The position numbers were made by a program, and so were the translations under genes. Below, in pieces: positions 32,834-44,041 of a stretch of 64,000 bases of DNA (position 1 is its first letter; each line of letters begins with the position of its first letter). Below the pieces are notes generated by a model. The model made no database searches, was not told where the DNA came from, and saw nothing but the letters and a program-made list of their open reading frames with translations. The stretch covers positions 18,178,149-18,242,148 of the forward strand of contig CM055106.1 of the NCBI GenBank assembly GCA_029204225.1, written 5' to 3'. Origin of the DNA: Diphasiastrum complanatum. Lineage: Eukaryota > Streptophyta > Lycopodiopsida > Lycopodiales > Lycopodiaceae.

Positions 32834-34867
32834 TCAATAATGACAAGAAACCATACCATAAGCATCATACAAAACTAGTATAGCTTTTCTTGAACTTTGA
32901 GATCCAAAAAATTCAATGAAGCAAGATAGCATTTCAAGCAAAGGAAGAGAAGCATATATGAATGTGTTGTAGTAGATACAACATGAAAGATGCCCCTCTT
33001 TGCCATGCAAGGTGAGCCATAAAGACTCGGCCATGCATCTTGAAGATCTTCTTGAAATCATATGAAGAAGAAACTCCTCCTCACACCTTGGCCCCATCAT
33101 AACTTGAATACCTTCAAAAAAGATAACTTGTGATGCTTCTTGAGAAGCCTTGATCTCGGCCACTTCCAAGATTGAATCTTCATGCAATATGACATCTCTA
33201 TTCACAATCACTTTTGAAAGAGAGAGTGTAAAGACACTAAAGGCCTCCTTGATGGATGAGTATCCAATCATGATCCATGAACTTGGATCATCCTTCCTCC
33301 TTGTTTCCAAGGGAATATGTGCAAAGCAAGCACTACCAAGTTCACTAAGGTGATCAACCTTAGGCTTCATCTTGAATAAAACTTCATATGGTGCTATTCC
33401 ATCAAAAGCTCCAATACTCCTCAAAGCTTTGATTTTCAATGAGAATTTCTTCTCAACATAAGCTTTGAATAATAAGGAATAATCATACACCATAATACTT
33501 GAAGAGAGAAGATATGTGCATCTTGAGTGATCATCCTCCTTTGAAATACTGGACATATAAGAAACATCAAGAGAGTTTGCACTCTCACTTGGATCCAATT
33601 TGTAGATGCTTTCAAATCTTGATCCATATGCAAGGATCTCACCATCCTTCTTGATCACACAATTGTCAATATTGAAATTGACATCAAAGCCACTATCAAG
33701 AAGTTGGCCAACACTTAAGATGTTCTTTGTAAGCTTTGGGACAAAAAGAACATTGTTGAGAAAGAGATCTTTGGAAGATGCAAGCTTCAAGGGAATAATC
33801 CCTACTCCTTCAATATTGCACTCATGCTTACTTGCAATGTATATGGTCTTCTTGACTCCATCATAAGGCATAATAGATGAAAAAAAGTTCTTGGAGCTAC
33901 ACATATGTGAAGATGCTCCACTATCAATATACCATGAGTCATCCTTGTTGAAAGTGGAAGAGGAGAAGCTTGATGCCATAAGAGAGCCTTCTCCATCACT
34001 TGCAATATAGTCTTCTTTCTCATTGGTGATGTTGGCTTGATTAATCTGATTCTTCTTCTTGAAGCAATTGGTGGCATAATGGCCTTTCTTGCCACAATAA
34101 AAACACTTGATCTTCTTCTTCTTGAGATTTGAATTAAAAGCATGAGAGGTATCCTCATCCTCTCCATCTTGGTCTTTAGCTTTGTCATTAGAGAAGTGAT
34201 GGTGTTGCTTCTTACTCCTCTCTTTGTGCTTGGCAAATAGAACTTTGCCATCATCATGATTGAGTGATAGCTTGTCCATCCTCAAGAGTTTGTACTCTTG
34301 TCTTGATTCTTCAGAAATAAGCACACTTTGAAGGGCCTCCAAAATTGGTAGCTCCTCCTTAATGGCATAGGATTGGACAAGGTTGTCATAGTCATCTCTC
34401 AAGCCATTGAGAATGACTTGGGCTAGCTCACTTTGATTGATTGAGTCACCAATACATGCAAGCTCCCTATGAATATCCTTGACTCTCAAAACATAATTAG
34501 ATACACTCTCATCACTCTTTTGACTACTTTGGAAGATTTGATTTCTAAGAGTGAGGAGTCTAGAGGTGTTCTTAGCCTCATAGATGGACTTGAGACAATC
34601 CCAAGCTTCCTTGGATGTAGAACAATCACCAATCTCCCTCAATATCTCATTAGAGACATTCATCTTAATGTAGTGGAGAGACATCCTAGCTCTCTTCTTG
34701 TACTTTTGTACTTCTTGAAGGACTTGAGGCTCCTCCTCAATCCCAAGTACAATGTCCATCACATCTTGGAGTATCAAGATGGACTCCATCCTCAACTTCC
34801 ATATTAAATAATTGGAAGTAGACAATCTCTCACTTGGTTGCAACAAGTATGAACTCATTGAAGTCAT
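32834..34867 (-). CDS. Copia B gag-protease protein with deleted pol (677 aa)
   Basis: An uninterrupted frame of 677 codons begins with MTSMSSYLLQPSERL. It contains a UBN2-type gag (residues about 15-230) and a CCHC zinc knuckle CFYCGKKGHYATNC (near residue 250). The protease motif WYIDSGASSHM lies near residue 310 and LFVPKLTKNILSVGQL near 375. After about residue 445 only scraps of integrase remain, fused in frame: DDHSRCTYLLSSS, then KIKALRS, then APYEVLF. The integrase catalytic triad, RT and RNase H are gone. Roughly the last 120 residues are unfamiliar. The intact frame, LTRs, primer site and purine tract fit a non-autonomous element that could move only with proteins from relatives such as A or G. 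Confidence 0.85.
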   Translation of the reverse strand: MTSMSSYLLQPSERLSTSNYLIWKLRMESILILQDVMDIVLGIEEEPQVLQEVQKYKKRARMSLHYIKMNVSNEILREIGDCSTSKEAWDCLKSIYEAKNTSRLLTLRNQIFQSSQKSDESVSNYVLRVKDIHRELACIGDSINQSELAQVILNGLRDDYDNLVQSYAIKEELPILEALQSVLISEESRQEYKLLRMDKLSLNHDDGKVLFAKHKERSKKQHHHFSNDKAKDQDGEDEDTSHAFNSNLKKKKIKCFYCGKKGHYATNCFKKKNQINQANITNEKEDYIASDGEGSLMASSFSSSTFNKDDSWYIDSGASSHMCSSKNFFSSIMPYDGVKKTIYIASKHECNIEGVGIIPLKLASSKDLFLNNVLFVPKLTKNILSVGQLLDSGFDVNFNIDNCVIKKDGEILAYGSRFESIYKLDPSESANSLDVSYMSSISKEDDHSRCTYLLSSSIMVYDYSLLFKAYVEKKFSLKIKALRSIGAFDGIAPYEVLFKMKPKVDHLSELGSACFAHIPLETRRKDDPSSWIMIGYSSIKEAFSVFTLSLSKVIVNRDVILHEDSILEVAEIKASQEASQVIFFEGIQVMMGPRCEEEFLLHMISRRSSRCMAESLWLTLHGKEGHLSCCIYYNTFIYASLPLLEMLSCFIEFFGSQSSRKAILVLYDAYGMVSCHY

Positions 34868-35111
34868 GTAAAGTGGAGATAAATAAAAGTGATGAACAAA
34901 AAATGTTGCTTCTCTCTCACTATAGGATCCAATAATGGTGTGCTACCATCTCCTATGCAAGATTTTGCAACAAACTGTGAAATCAATGTCCTTTTGATCT
35001 CTTTTGATCCAAAATTGAATAAGATAGCTAGGAAAATGGGCCTTGACAATTTCTAGCTCAAGATTGATGAATAGTTTTCACTTAAATGGATCAAAATGCA
35101 TGGTAACCTTA
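34868..35111 (-). other. Copia B leader
   Basis: Short untranslated leader of about 240 bp between primer site and gag start, with phrases shared with the leaders of Copia A and G (for example ttgcttctctctcact). No gene seen. Confidence 0.7.
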
Positions 35112-35128
35112 GGTAGGCTCTGATACCA
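35112..35128 (-). other. Copia B primer binding site
   Basis: The minus strand reads TGGTATCAGAGCCTACC immediately after the LTR end AATCAACA. It matches the initiator Met tRNA site and is the same as in Copia A and G. Confidence 0.95.
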
Positions 35129-35738
35129 TGTTGATTTCACACGTGTGGACTGTCCACAACATGTACTTGTGATCTCCTAAGGTGTGTAGATGCACCAAGA
35201 TCAAGACTAGATTGAGATTCAAGATCTATCTTTGAATCTATGGCAAAAACACACTACTACATGCATTCAATCACTTCCAACTCTCACTCACACGTGTGGG
35301 GAGTGTTCCAAAAGTAGTCTAAGTAAAAACAAGTTGCTCTTCTCGAGTAGAGAGAGAAAATCATCAATAGCTCTCGAGTAGAGAGAGAAAGCTAGAAATT
35401 CAATAACACACAAAATCCACTCAATCTCCAAAATCAATTAGATCCAAATGAGGAGTACAATGATACTAGTAGATCCACGAGCTACCACTATGCTTAAATA
35501 TGATTGGACCACACTTTGCCACCTCTTAATCCTATTGGACCATTGATACATGCACCTCTATTGGACCATTTTCAAGCAAACTTCAAATTCTATTGGACCA
35601 CTCATGGTTCCACCTCTAATTCCTATTGGACCTCCTAAAATTCATCAAACAAAAGCATTACACTTGTCTACACTCTAATTGGCACGAGTTTGGCCTCCTA
35701 CTCTATTTTGGCTCAATAGTGGCATTACAAGTGGAAAT
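35129..35738 (-). repeat. Copia B 5' LTR, first part
   Basis: The first 610 bp of the interrupted LTR on plus coordinates. It continues at 41,732 after Copia C. The insertion point lies at gtggaaat. Both parts together make 818 bp, the same length as the other LTR. Confidence 0.93.
35734..35738 (+). other. Target site duplication of Copia C (left)
   Basis: GAAAT precedes the LTR start TGTGAAAAATTG and is repeated directly after the 3' LTR at 41,727-41,731. The uninterrupted LTR of Copia B has a single GAAAT at this point. Confidence 0.95.
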
Positions 35739-36429
35739 TGTGAAAAATTGCCTACATTGGCAAATCTAGCCATGTAGAATGTTGTACATTTTGTCAATAT
35801 TGTTTGTTGGTTACTTGAATGGCCAAAGTGCCACTTGTACATACACACCTAAAGTAGGTTACCACGAGTCAAGAGGAGTGGTTGTGTCTATTTGGTAGTG
35901 ATTCCTACTTTGTAGGATCTAGACCATGATTTATGATGAGATTTGTACCTACCATGCACCTACCAAGCATGACTCTTGGATCTAGGCTAGGGTTTTCACA
36001 TTAGGGCAAGAAAGTGGAGTCTACTTCCTTATTACATGCTGGATTTTCACCTAACTTTGCAAAGGAAGTGTGTTTTACTATGTATTTCCATTCTCCATAG
36101 TGAGAAGATAGAAACTTTTTGGAGCCTCAAGGAGAAACTCGAGTTTCCTCTCATTGTATGGTGATTACTCTATTTTTCCAATGAAACCCAGCTTTGGCAC
36201 TTTGTAAACACTGTCTACCGGCCGTACTACAGCCTTATTTCCACACGTGTGGAGTTGGATTAGACTATTTGATCAATGCTTTGATTGTCTCTACTTGTTT
36301 CCTATCAAGCTGCTAAACTAGATCTTGTTTTCTGATGACTAGTTTCTGATAGATTGTTTAACAAGCATACAATCACCTTGTGGATCATTCAAAGATCCAT
36401 TTATGGTCCTTAGTACTGTACTTTTAACA
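35739..36429 (+). repeat. Copia C 5' LTR (691 bp)
   Basis: It starts TGTGAAAAATTGCC and ends TACTTTTAACA. It differs from the 3' LTR (41,036-41,726) at four positions by eye (G/A in gtagaatgttg, G/T in aaagtagg, C/A in ctaccggcc, G/A in tactgtac) with no indels. The cacacgtgtg palindrome lies near 36,243. This high identity indicates a recent insertion. Confidence 0.96.
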
Positions 36430-36442
36430 TGGTATCAAAGCC
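36430..36442 (+). other. Copia C primer binding site
   Basis: TGGTATCAAAGCC directly follows the 5' LTR, with one difference (A for G) from the usual initiator Met tRNA site. A leader of about 620 bp follows, including a cacacgtgtg palindrome near 36,593. Confidence 0.93.
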
Positions 36443-37060
36443 AAGTACAAGGCCATTGATCTGTGTTTGAATCTAATCCAGTTTTAGCAGGTTTTGGTGC
36501 AAAAAGCTAGTATTGGAAGGGCGAGCTGGTATCCAGGTTTTGGTGAGGGGATTTGATCCCAAACTTTTCCAGGATCAAAATCCATACTGTTCACACGTGT
36601 GGGCATCTCTGAACCAGCATTTAATAACCCATATTCATTGGATCATAGAAAATTCATATGGTGTCAGTTTGATGTAATTTTTGGTGCAAATCCTAGGATA
36701 AGCTACCAAGATCACTTGCCATTGATTAGTTTTGAATTTGTTTCATGAAAACTAATTAATCTAGGCTGATTTCAGACCTTCTTAAAGTGGAAACCAGGTC
36801 TTGAAAGTACATCAAAGTGAATGAGAGAGATAGAGTCAGTTTTTGTCCAAGAATATCCAAGATTGGCAAGATTTGCTTGAGTGTAGTTTTCATCTCATCT
36901 TATCTTCATTCCAGCTTGTGAGGGAGTGATAGAACTGTGATTACAAATCCATCTATTGGATTAGAAGTCAACATTTGAGTGAAACACTGCAAGTTAGAAA
37001 CCTTTGTGAGTTTCAGGTCCAAACAAATCTATATCTTGTGTGTAGAATCTTGCTAGTAAG
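36443..37060 (+). other. Copia C leader
   Basis: Untranslated region between primer site and the gag ATG. It has no open frame of interest. The palindrome cacacgtgtg near 36,593 repeats the LTR motif. Confidence 0.7.
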
Positions 37061-40000
37061 ATGGGATCAGTGGGAGCCTACCTTCTAGAAGCTAGTGAGA
37101 GGTTAAATTCTACCAATTATGCTATTTGGAAAGTGAGGATGGAGTCACTAATGGTGCTCCAGGATCTTTATGAGTTTCTAATAGATGATGAAGATGAACC
37201 TCTAGGTGCACAGGAATTAGTGAGATACAAGAAGAGGTCTAGGCTTGCACTTCAATGTATTAAGATGAATGTAAGCAATGATCTTTTAAGGGAAGTATCA
37301 TCATGTAAGAGTGCTAAAGAGGCTTGGGAATCTTTAAAATCTATCTATGAGTCTAGTAACACTTCGAGGGTTCTCATGCTTAGGAATCAGATTCTACAAA
37401 GCATGAAGAGGAGTGATGAGAATGCACAAGATTATGTGCTAAGAATCAAGTCTCTTAATAGGGAGTTAGCTTCCATTGGAGATAAGATTCAAGATAGTGA
37501 GCTTGTTCAGATTGTCCTAAATGGTCTAGGGAGTGGCTTTACAAATTTGGTCCAAAGCTTTGCAATCCAAGACACTTTGCCTACTATAGAAAAGCTACAC
37601 AATGTAATAGTAGCTGAAGAGTGTAGGATGTTGCATACCAATGCAAGAATGAATGCTATTTCTCTGCATGATGGTGATGAGAAAGCTAATTTCTCATTCA
37701 AAAGCAAGAAGAAGACCAATGGCAAGAAGAAGCACTTCAAGGAGACCAAGGAGGAGGATGAGGCTTCAAGCTCAAAGGGCAAGATCAAAGACAAGTCCAA
37801 GTACAAATGTTTTTTCTGTGGAAAGAAAAGACATTTTGCATTAGAATGTCTCAAGAAGAAGAAGGCACAAGAGAGCAAACAAAGCAACATTGCACATCAG
37901 GAGGAAGAGGAGGATGAAGAGTCATCCTTGATGGTTTCCAACAAACCACCATCATCCAAGAGCAACACCAATGATTCTTGGTGGATTGATAGTGGGGCAA
38001 GTTCCCACATGACATATCAAAAGGACATATTCTCCACCTTACTTTCTTACAATGACTTAAATAGATCAATCTATACTGCAAGTAGTTAAGAATGTAAGAT
38101 AAGTGGAATATGAACAATTCCCTTGTATGTGGGATCATCCAAAAGGATGAATCTAGATAATGTTCTTTATGTTCCTAAGTTAACCAAGAATTTGCTTAGT
38201 GTTGGCCAGTTAATGGATAATGGCCTAGATGTACAATTTAAGCATGGAGTTTGTTCCATCCTTAGAAATGATGAATGTATAGACAAAGGCTTTGAGCAAG
38301 GTAGATTATTTAAGCTTGATGCTAATATTGCAGTGGAGAGTGTCAACTTGGCAAAGGTGGAGCTATCAAAGGTGGAACTGTGGCACAAAAGGTTGGGCCA
38401 CCCCAACTACAAAGCCATGGAATCTATGGCTACAAAGGAGCTTGCAGTTGGACTCCCCAAGCATTTGTCAAAGTGTGGGAAGAGATGTGAAGCATGCAGC
38501 CTCTCAAAGGCTCACAAGCTACCCTTCTCAAGATCTACATCAAGATCAAACTCTCCTCTTGAACTCATCCATTCGGATGTTCATAGTTTTTCACATGAGT
38601 CTAATGGTGGTGCCAAGTACTATGTAATCTTCATTGATGACTATTCTAGATTTTGTTGGATGTACCTCTTGTCTAGCAAATCAATGGTGTTTGATTCTTT
38701 TGTAAAGTTCAAGACTTTGGTAGAAAATCAACTTAGTACCAAAATTAAGGTATTAAGGAGTGATAATGGAGGTGAATATGTCTCCAATAAGTTGATTGAC
38801 TTTTGTATTTCTAATGGCATAAAGAGGGAGTTGTCATGTCCATACACCCCTCAACAAAATGGAGTGAGTGAGAGAAGAAATAGATCTCTTTGTGAGTGTG
38901 CTAAGGCCTTAAGGCTAGATGCTTCTCTATCCAAACCATTTTGGGGTGAAGCAATAACTTGTGCTAACTATTTGTGCAATAGATTGCCAAACCAAGCCAT
39001 TGGAGGAATCACACCATTTGAAGCTCTATTTGGAGAGAAGCCCAATCTCAAAGATCTCAAAGTTTTTGGATCCACTTGCTATGTACACCAATCCTTGGAT
39101 AAGAGAAGGAAGGATGATGCAACATCCATCAAAGGCATCTTTGTGGGATATGGTGAGAATAGCAAAGGTTATAGAGTCTTCAATCCCATCACTAGCAAGG
39201 TGATAGTGAGTAGGGATGTTATTTTTGATGAAGGACATGCTTGTGATTTGGATGATAATGCTACTAATCATCTTGATGCCAAGGATCATGCTAGGATGGA
39301 GGAGGAGCTTCCAAGTGAAGAAGAACTTGAGGATCCACCTCAAGATGCAAGAACTCCAAGAAGATCTACAAGGGCAAGATCCGAGCCATTGAGGCTCACC
39401 TATGATGGTCAAGGTGATCAAAGGGAAGGCTCATCATCTTTCACATCTTACACCTTTCTTACTTCAATGTTAGATGAGCCAACATGCTATGAAGATGCTT
39501 GTAAGTCTAAAAGTTGGATGGATGCTATGCAAGTAGAGTATGATGCTCTTATTGAGAATCATACTTGGGATCTTGTGGATCTTCCTCAAGGGAAGAAACC
39601 TCTTGATTGCAAGTGGGTGTTTAGATTGAAGTATAATCAAGATGGATCAATAAGCAAGCATAAAGCTAGGCTTGTTGCCAAAAGTTTTTTACAAACCAAA
39701 GGCATTGACTATGATGAGACTTTTGCTCCTGTGGCTAAGCTTGTTACTATCAGGTTGATCATTAGTCTTGCTACAACCTTCAATTGGGAGCTATTCCAAC
39801 TTGACTTCACAAATGCATTCCTCAATGGTTATTTGGAGGAAGATATCTACATGAGGCAACCCGAGGGCCTCATCAAGGCAAAGCATGAAGGAAATGTGTG
39901 TTTTTTGAAGAAGAGCCTTTATGGGCTCAAGCAAGCACCTAGAGCATGGTACTCTAGGCTAAACTCTTTTCTCATTTCCATCAATTTTGTAATGAGTGCC

Positions 40001-41074
40001 TATGATCCATCATTGTATATAAGTTTTCATGATGGCATGATCATTATTCTTGTTTTGTATGTAGATGACATTATCTTGAGTGGTAATGATCTAGATGGAA
40101 TTAGAGATGTAAAAATTGCTTTAGCAAAAGAGTTTAAGATGGTAGATCTCGGCCTATTGAGCTTCATTCTTGGAATAGAGGTTATTAGAGGATGTGATTT
40201 TAGCTTCATTTGTCAATCTAAATATGCTACATCCATCCTAGATAGATTTGGAATGAAGAATTGTAAAGGCATTGAGACACCAATGGAGCAACATGTAAAA
40301 GCATCTATTGGTTGTGATGAAGCATCCTTTGAGGACATCACATTATATAGAAGGCTTATTGGCTCCTTGATCTATTTAACTATAACTAGACCTGATCTTA
40401 GTTATAGTGTTGGAAAGTTAAGCCAATTCATGCAAAGTCCTCTAGTTTCACATTGGAAGATGGCCAAAAGAGTTCTTAGATACATTTCATTCACTAAGAA
40501 TTTTGGTATTTTGTATAGAGGAACTAATCTTGGCTTAAGAGCCTATAGTGACTCGGATTTTGCAGGTGACAAAGTGGATAGAAGATCAACAAGTGCCTTT
40601 GCCACCTTTCTATGTGATGGAGTAGTATCATGGCTTTTCCAAAAGCAAGATACCATCTCCCTATCTTCCACAGAATCCGAATACAAGGCCTTGACATCAA
40701 CATGCAAGGAGGTCTTGTGACTCAAAAGGCTATTGGTGGAGCTTCATGTCATGGAGGAGGAGATCCCTATCATCTATTGTGACAACCAATCAGCCCAATC
40801 ACTTGCAACTAATCCTACATTCCATGCAAGGAGCAAACACATCGAAATTGCTCATCATTTCGTGAGGGAAAAAGTGCAAGCTAAAGAGATCAAGCTCCAA
40901 CACGTGCCATCATCAAGTTGCTTGGCTGATTTGTTTACTAAACCTTTACCTAAAGATTCATTTGTCAAGCTTAGATCTTCAATTGGAGTTATTGATAAAA
41001 GCATTGTGATCTCCAAGGCTAGATTTGAGGAGGAGTGTGAAAAATTGCCTACATTGGCAAATCTAGCCATGTAG
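37061..41074 (+). pseudogene. Copia C gag-pol polyprotein, full length with three stops
   Basis: One frame of 1,338 codons covers the whole polyprotein. UBN2 gag occupies residues about 10-220 and the zinc knuckle CFFCGKKRHFALEC about 249-262. The protease motif WWIDSGASSHM is near 306. The integrase triad is HSDVHSF near 504, RSDNGGEY near 566 and NGVSERRNR near 602. RT has LDFTNAFLNG near 914 and YVDD near 1000. RNase H has SDSDFAGD near 1163, then SSTESEYKAL and CDNQSAQ. Only three stops break it: TAA at 38,087, TGA at 38,111 and TGA at 40,718 (where relatives have Trp). There is no frameshift. The final stop lies 37-39 bases inside the 3' LTR, so the frame reads through the purine tract. 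Confidence 0.95.
41027..41035 (+). other. Copia C polypurine tract
   Basis: gaggaggag directly precedes the 3' LTR start and is the expected primer for plus-strand DNA synthesis. Copia B and F have the shorter gaggag at the same place. Confidence 0.85.
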
Positions 41075-41726
41075 AATATTGTACATTTTGTCAATATTGT
41101 TTGTTGGTTACTTGAATGGCCAAAGTGCCACTTGTACATACACACCTAAATTAGGTTACCACGAGTCAAGAGGAGTGGTTGTGTCTATTTGGTAGTGATT
41201 CCTACTTTGTAGGATCTAGACCATGATTTATGATGAGATTTGTACCTACCATGCACCTACCAAGCATGACTCTTGGATCTAGGCTAGGGTTTTCACATTA
41301 GGGCAAGAAAGTGGAGTCTACTTCCTTATTACATGCTGGATTTTCACCTAACTTTGCAAAGGAAGTGTGTTTTACTATGTATTTCCATTCTCCATAGTGA
41401 GAAGATAGAAACTTTTTGGAGCCTCAAGGAGAAACTCGAGTTTCCTCTCATTGTATGGTGATTACTCTATTTTTCCAATGAAACCCAGCTTTGGCACTTT
41501 GTAAACACTGTCTACAGGCCGTACTACAGCCTTATTTCCACACGTGTGGAGTTGGATTAGACTATTTGATCAATGCTTTGATTGTCTCTACTTGTTTCCT
41601 ATCAAGCTGCTAAACTAGATCTTGTTTTCTGATGACTAGTTTCTGATAGATTGTTTAACAAGCATACAATCACCTTGTGGATCATTCAAAGATCCATTTA
41701 TGGTCCTTAGTACTATACTTTTAACA
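41036..41726 (+). repeat. Copia C 3' LTR (691 bp)
   Basis: Same length and nearly the same sequence as the 5' LTR. It ends TTTTAACA followed by the GAAAT duplication (41,727-41,731), after which the interrupted LTR of Copia B resumes. Confidence 0.96.
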
Positions 41727-41731
41727 GAAAT

Positions 41732-41939
41732 GGATAATTTGCCATCGATGCCAAATTTGACCCTATCAACATCCTACACCTAAATGCTTGACTATGAAAT
41801 TCTATGAGACCCCTATATCAAACATTTTTTATTTACTTTACAATTCTCCACACGTGGGAACATCCTCCACACATGTGAGATTCACTCACAAAGTTCTATC
41901 ATAAAAAATACTAAGCTATATTTTTGCCAATTTCTCACA
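41732..41939 (-). repeat. Copia B 5' LTR, second part
   Basis: The remaining 208 bp of the interrupted LTR, ending at tttctcaca. The AAGCA duplication follows at 41,940-41,944. It contains ccacacgtggg and ccacacatgtgag. Confidence 0.93.
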
Positions 41940-41944
41940 AAGCA

Positions 41945-42693
41945 TAGACTTGTGATCATCACCAATTGAAAAATTCAACACCATTCGTAGGATTGGCTAC
42001 TTGAGAGAGCTTGTAGCACTTTATCTTTAAATGACGTTCTATTTTATTCATGGCATGTCTCCTTGCTTCTTCTCTTGATTTTAAAAACTCAACTTGATAT
42101 TCCTTTGTCCTCTCTTCAAACCCATCTTACATATAAATTTAAATTGATCCATGAAATGTATTCAAAACTTCTATGGTGTTAATTATCATGTACAATAAAA
42201 TAATGTAGTACTTTGAAGACGATCTGGGTCAAGAGTGCCAATGAGCAATCATACCAAGTTTTTTGAGCTCTTTCTCTCTCGTCTCCTTTTTTTAGCTCTT
42301 TGCTCATCCAAATCGAATTCTTGCAAGGAATGTGTTTTGAAGTAGTTACCTGATTTGAAATATTCTATCAAATAAATTGGGTTCGACATATGTCTCATTT
42401 AGCCTACAATAAAAAATGAGAGATTATGAGGGTGGGTCTAACAATCTGTAACATAGTTCTAATATTATTCACACTAATTACATACTGCATATAGATAAAT
42501 TCATTTAGTACTCCATAAAATTAAAAGTATCATTGTTTCAATAAATCCATAGTTGCACCTAGATATAAACTATGAGATATCAAACTAGATTTTTAATGAG
42601 TGTCCATATACTACAAGATATTGATATTGATATAAAATTGGAAATAGAACATGCATGTACTTATGTCACTTGTCGCTCAATGGAATATCCAAT

Positions 42694-42749
<56 letters not shown>

Positions 42750-43847
42750 TTGAGCACCATAATAAACATAGAGGGCTCCTATGATAAAGGAATATGACAC
42801 ATGCTTATTGTGACGGTTGTGGTTGTGACCATATTAATTGTAATCATGACAATAGGAGGTTATGACTCCATTATTAATGATGATAACAATTAATCAACAA
42901 ATCTAGAATCCATTCAATTCTTTAAAAAACTTTCAAATTATAACTCAAAATAAGTTTCTACTAAACTTGTGCAATATTGGACACATTAGCAAAAAATGAC
43001 ATGGGAGGTCTTACAATAGTTGGCCAAGCATATATGTAGGGGATATGAATAGGGACAACATGAAAAGTGAACTAACTTCTTTAATATTTCCTCGGTGAAA
43101 ACCTTCTATGCTTTCATCACTGTTTGCACATATAATGGTTCATATCACATCTCACGCCATTTTGGTTGATCGAAAAAACTTAGTACTCATAACAAAAATG
43201 CACAAGTACCTATTTGTTTCATTCTTCTCGCTTCTCAAAGTTGATAAATATCAAAGCCACACTAATGTGCCAATACTTCAAGTTTTAAAAAATTACATTC
43301 ATTCAACAACAAAAAGATTCAAATGAGTGCAATTCATGAAACAAAGATTTAGAAAAAACAAAATTGAATTTGTCGTCCTTGATTTTAGACATGAACGCTC
43401 TCAATCTATTGTCTCCATTCCAAACAAAAAAATTTCTTGTTTTTCAAGTGGGATCATTCCAAACTTCTTGTAAGGTCGACCTCAAAGTTCTCATTTATGA
43501 CGTACCACATGAAATCCCAATCTGAAGTGATTGGAGGAGTAATTTCGATTTCATTGCCATCCATATTTATATGATAGAATGAATGAGCCCATTCTATTCC
43601 AAGTAGTCATACTTGCGAAATTTTAAAATTTCAATCATTTGATGGCATGCTATGTCTCGTCAAGTGACCAAGGATTTTATGCACACTTTTGTGTGCACGT
43701 GCACAAAAGCGTACTGAAAACCAGTCTAGTGTTATAATTAGAACATATTTAATTAAACATATAACAATATATTTGATGGAGAAAGGTTCAATATTAAAGT
43801 ATACTTGAAATACAAAATGACTGTTATATTCGAATATAAATATAAAT
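41945..43847. other. AT-rich intergenic stretch, no gene
   Basis: No frame here has a recognisable domain. The only defined structure is the TA microsatellite at 42,697-42,746. The stretch lies between the right end of Copia B and the truncated 3' LTR of Copia G. Confidence 0.5.
42697..42746. repeat. (TA)25 microsatellite
   Basis: An unbroken run of about 25 TA units, ending at gtattgagc. Confidence 0.95.
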
Positions 43848-44021
43848 TAGCTCGAGTTTACATCATGTCCTAGTTTTGGCCAAATGGTGGCTTTATATGT
43901 GGATTTGACTATTTTGCCTCCTAAGCCAAAATTAGCCCTATCACCTACTCACACATAGATGGATATAAAAATGTTCACCAAACCCCTAAGCTCAACCTAG
44001 TTGACTTTTTAATTTTTCACA
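43848..44021 (-). repeat. Copia G 3' LTR, truncated
   Basis: About 174 bp match the last part of the G 5' LTR on plus coordinates (gagtttacatcatgtcc, ggatttgactattttgcctc, tcacacatagatgga) and end at ttttcaca. The other 550 bp of the LTR are missing, so G is truncated on this side and no target duplication can be read. Confidence 0.85.
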
Positions 44022-44041
44022 ATCCTAAAAAGTTATCTATT

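Noticed and set aside
42572-42784. 70-codon frame ending in a Tyr-Ile run
   Set aside because: Its tail is the translated TA microsatellite; no other support.
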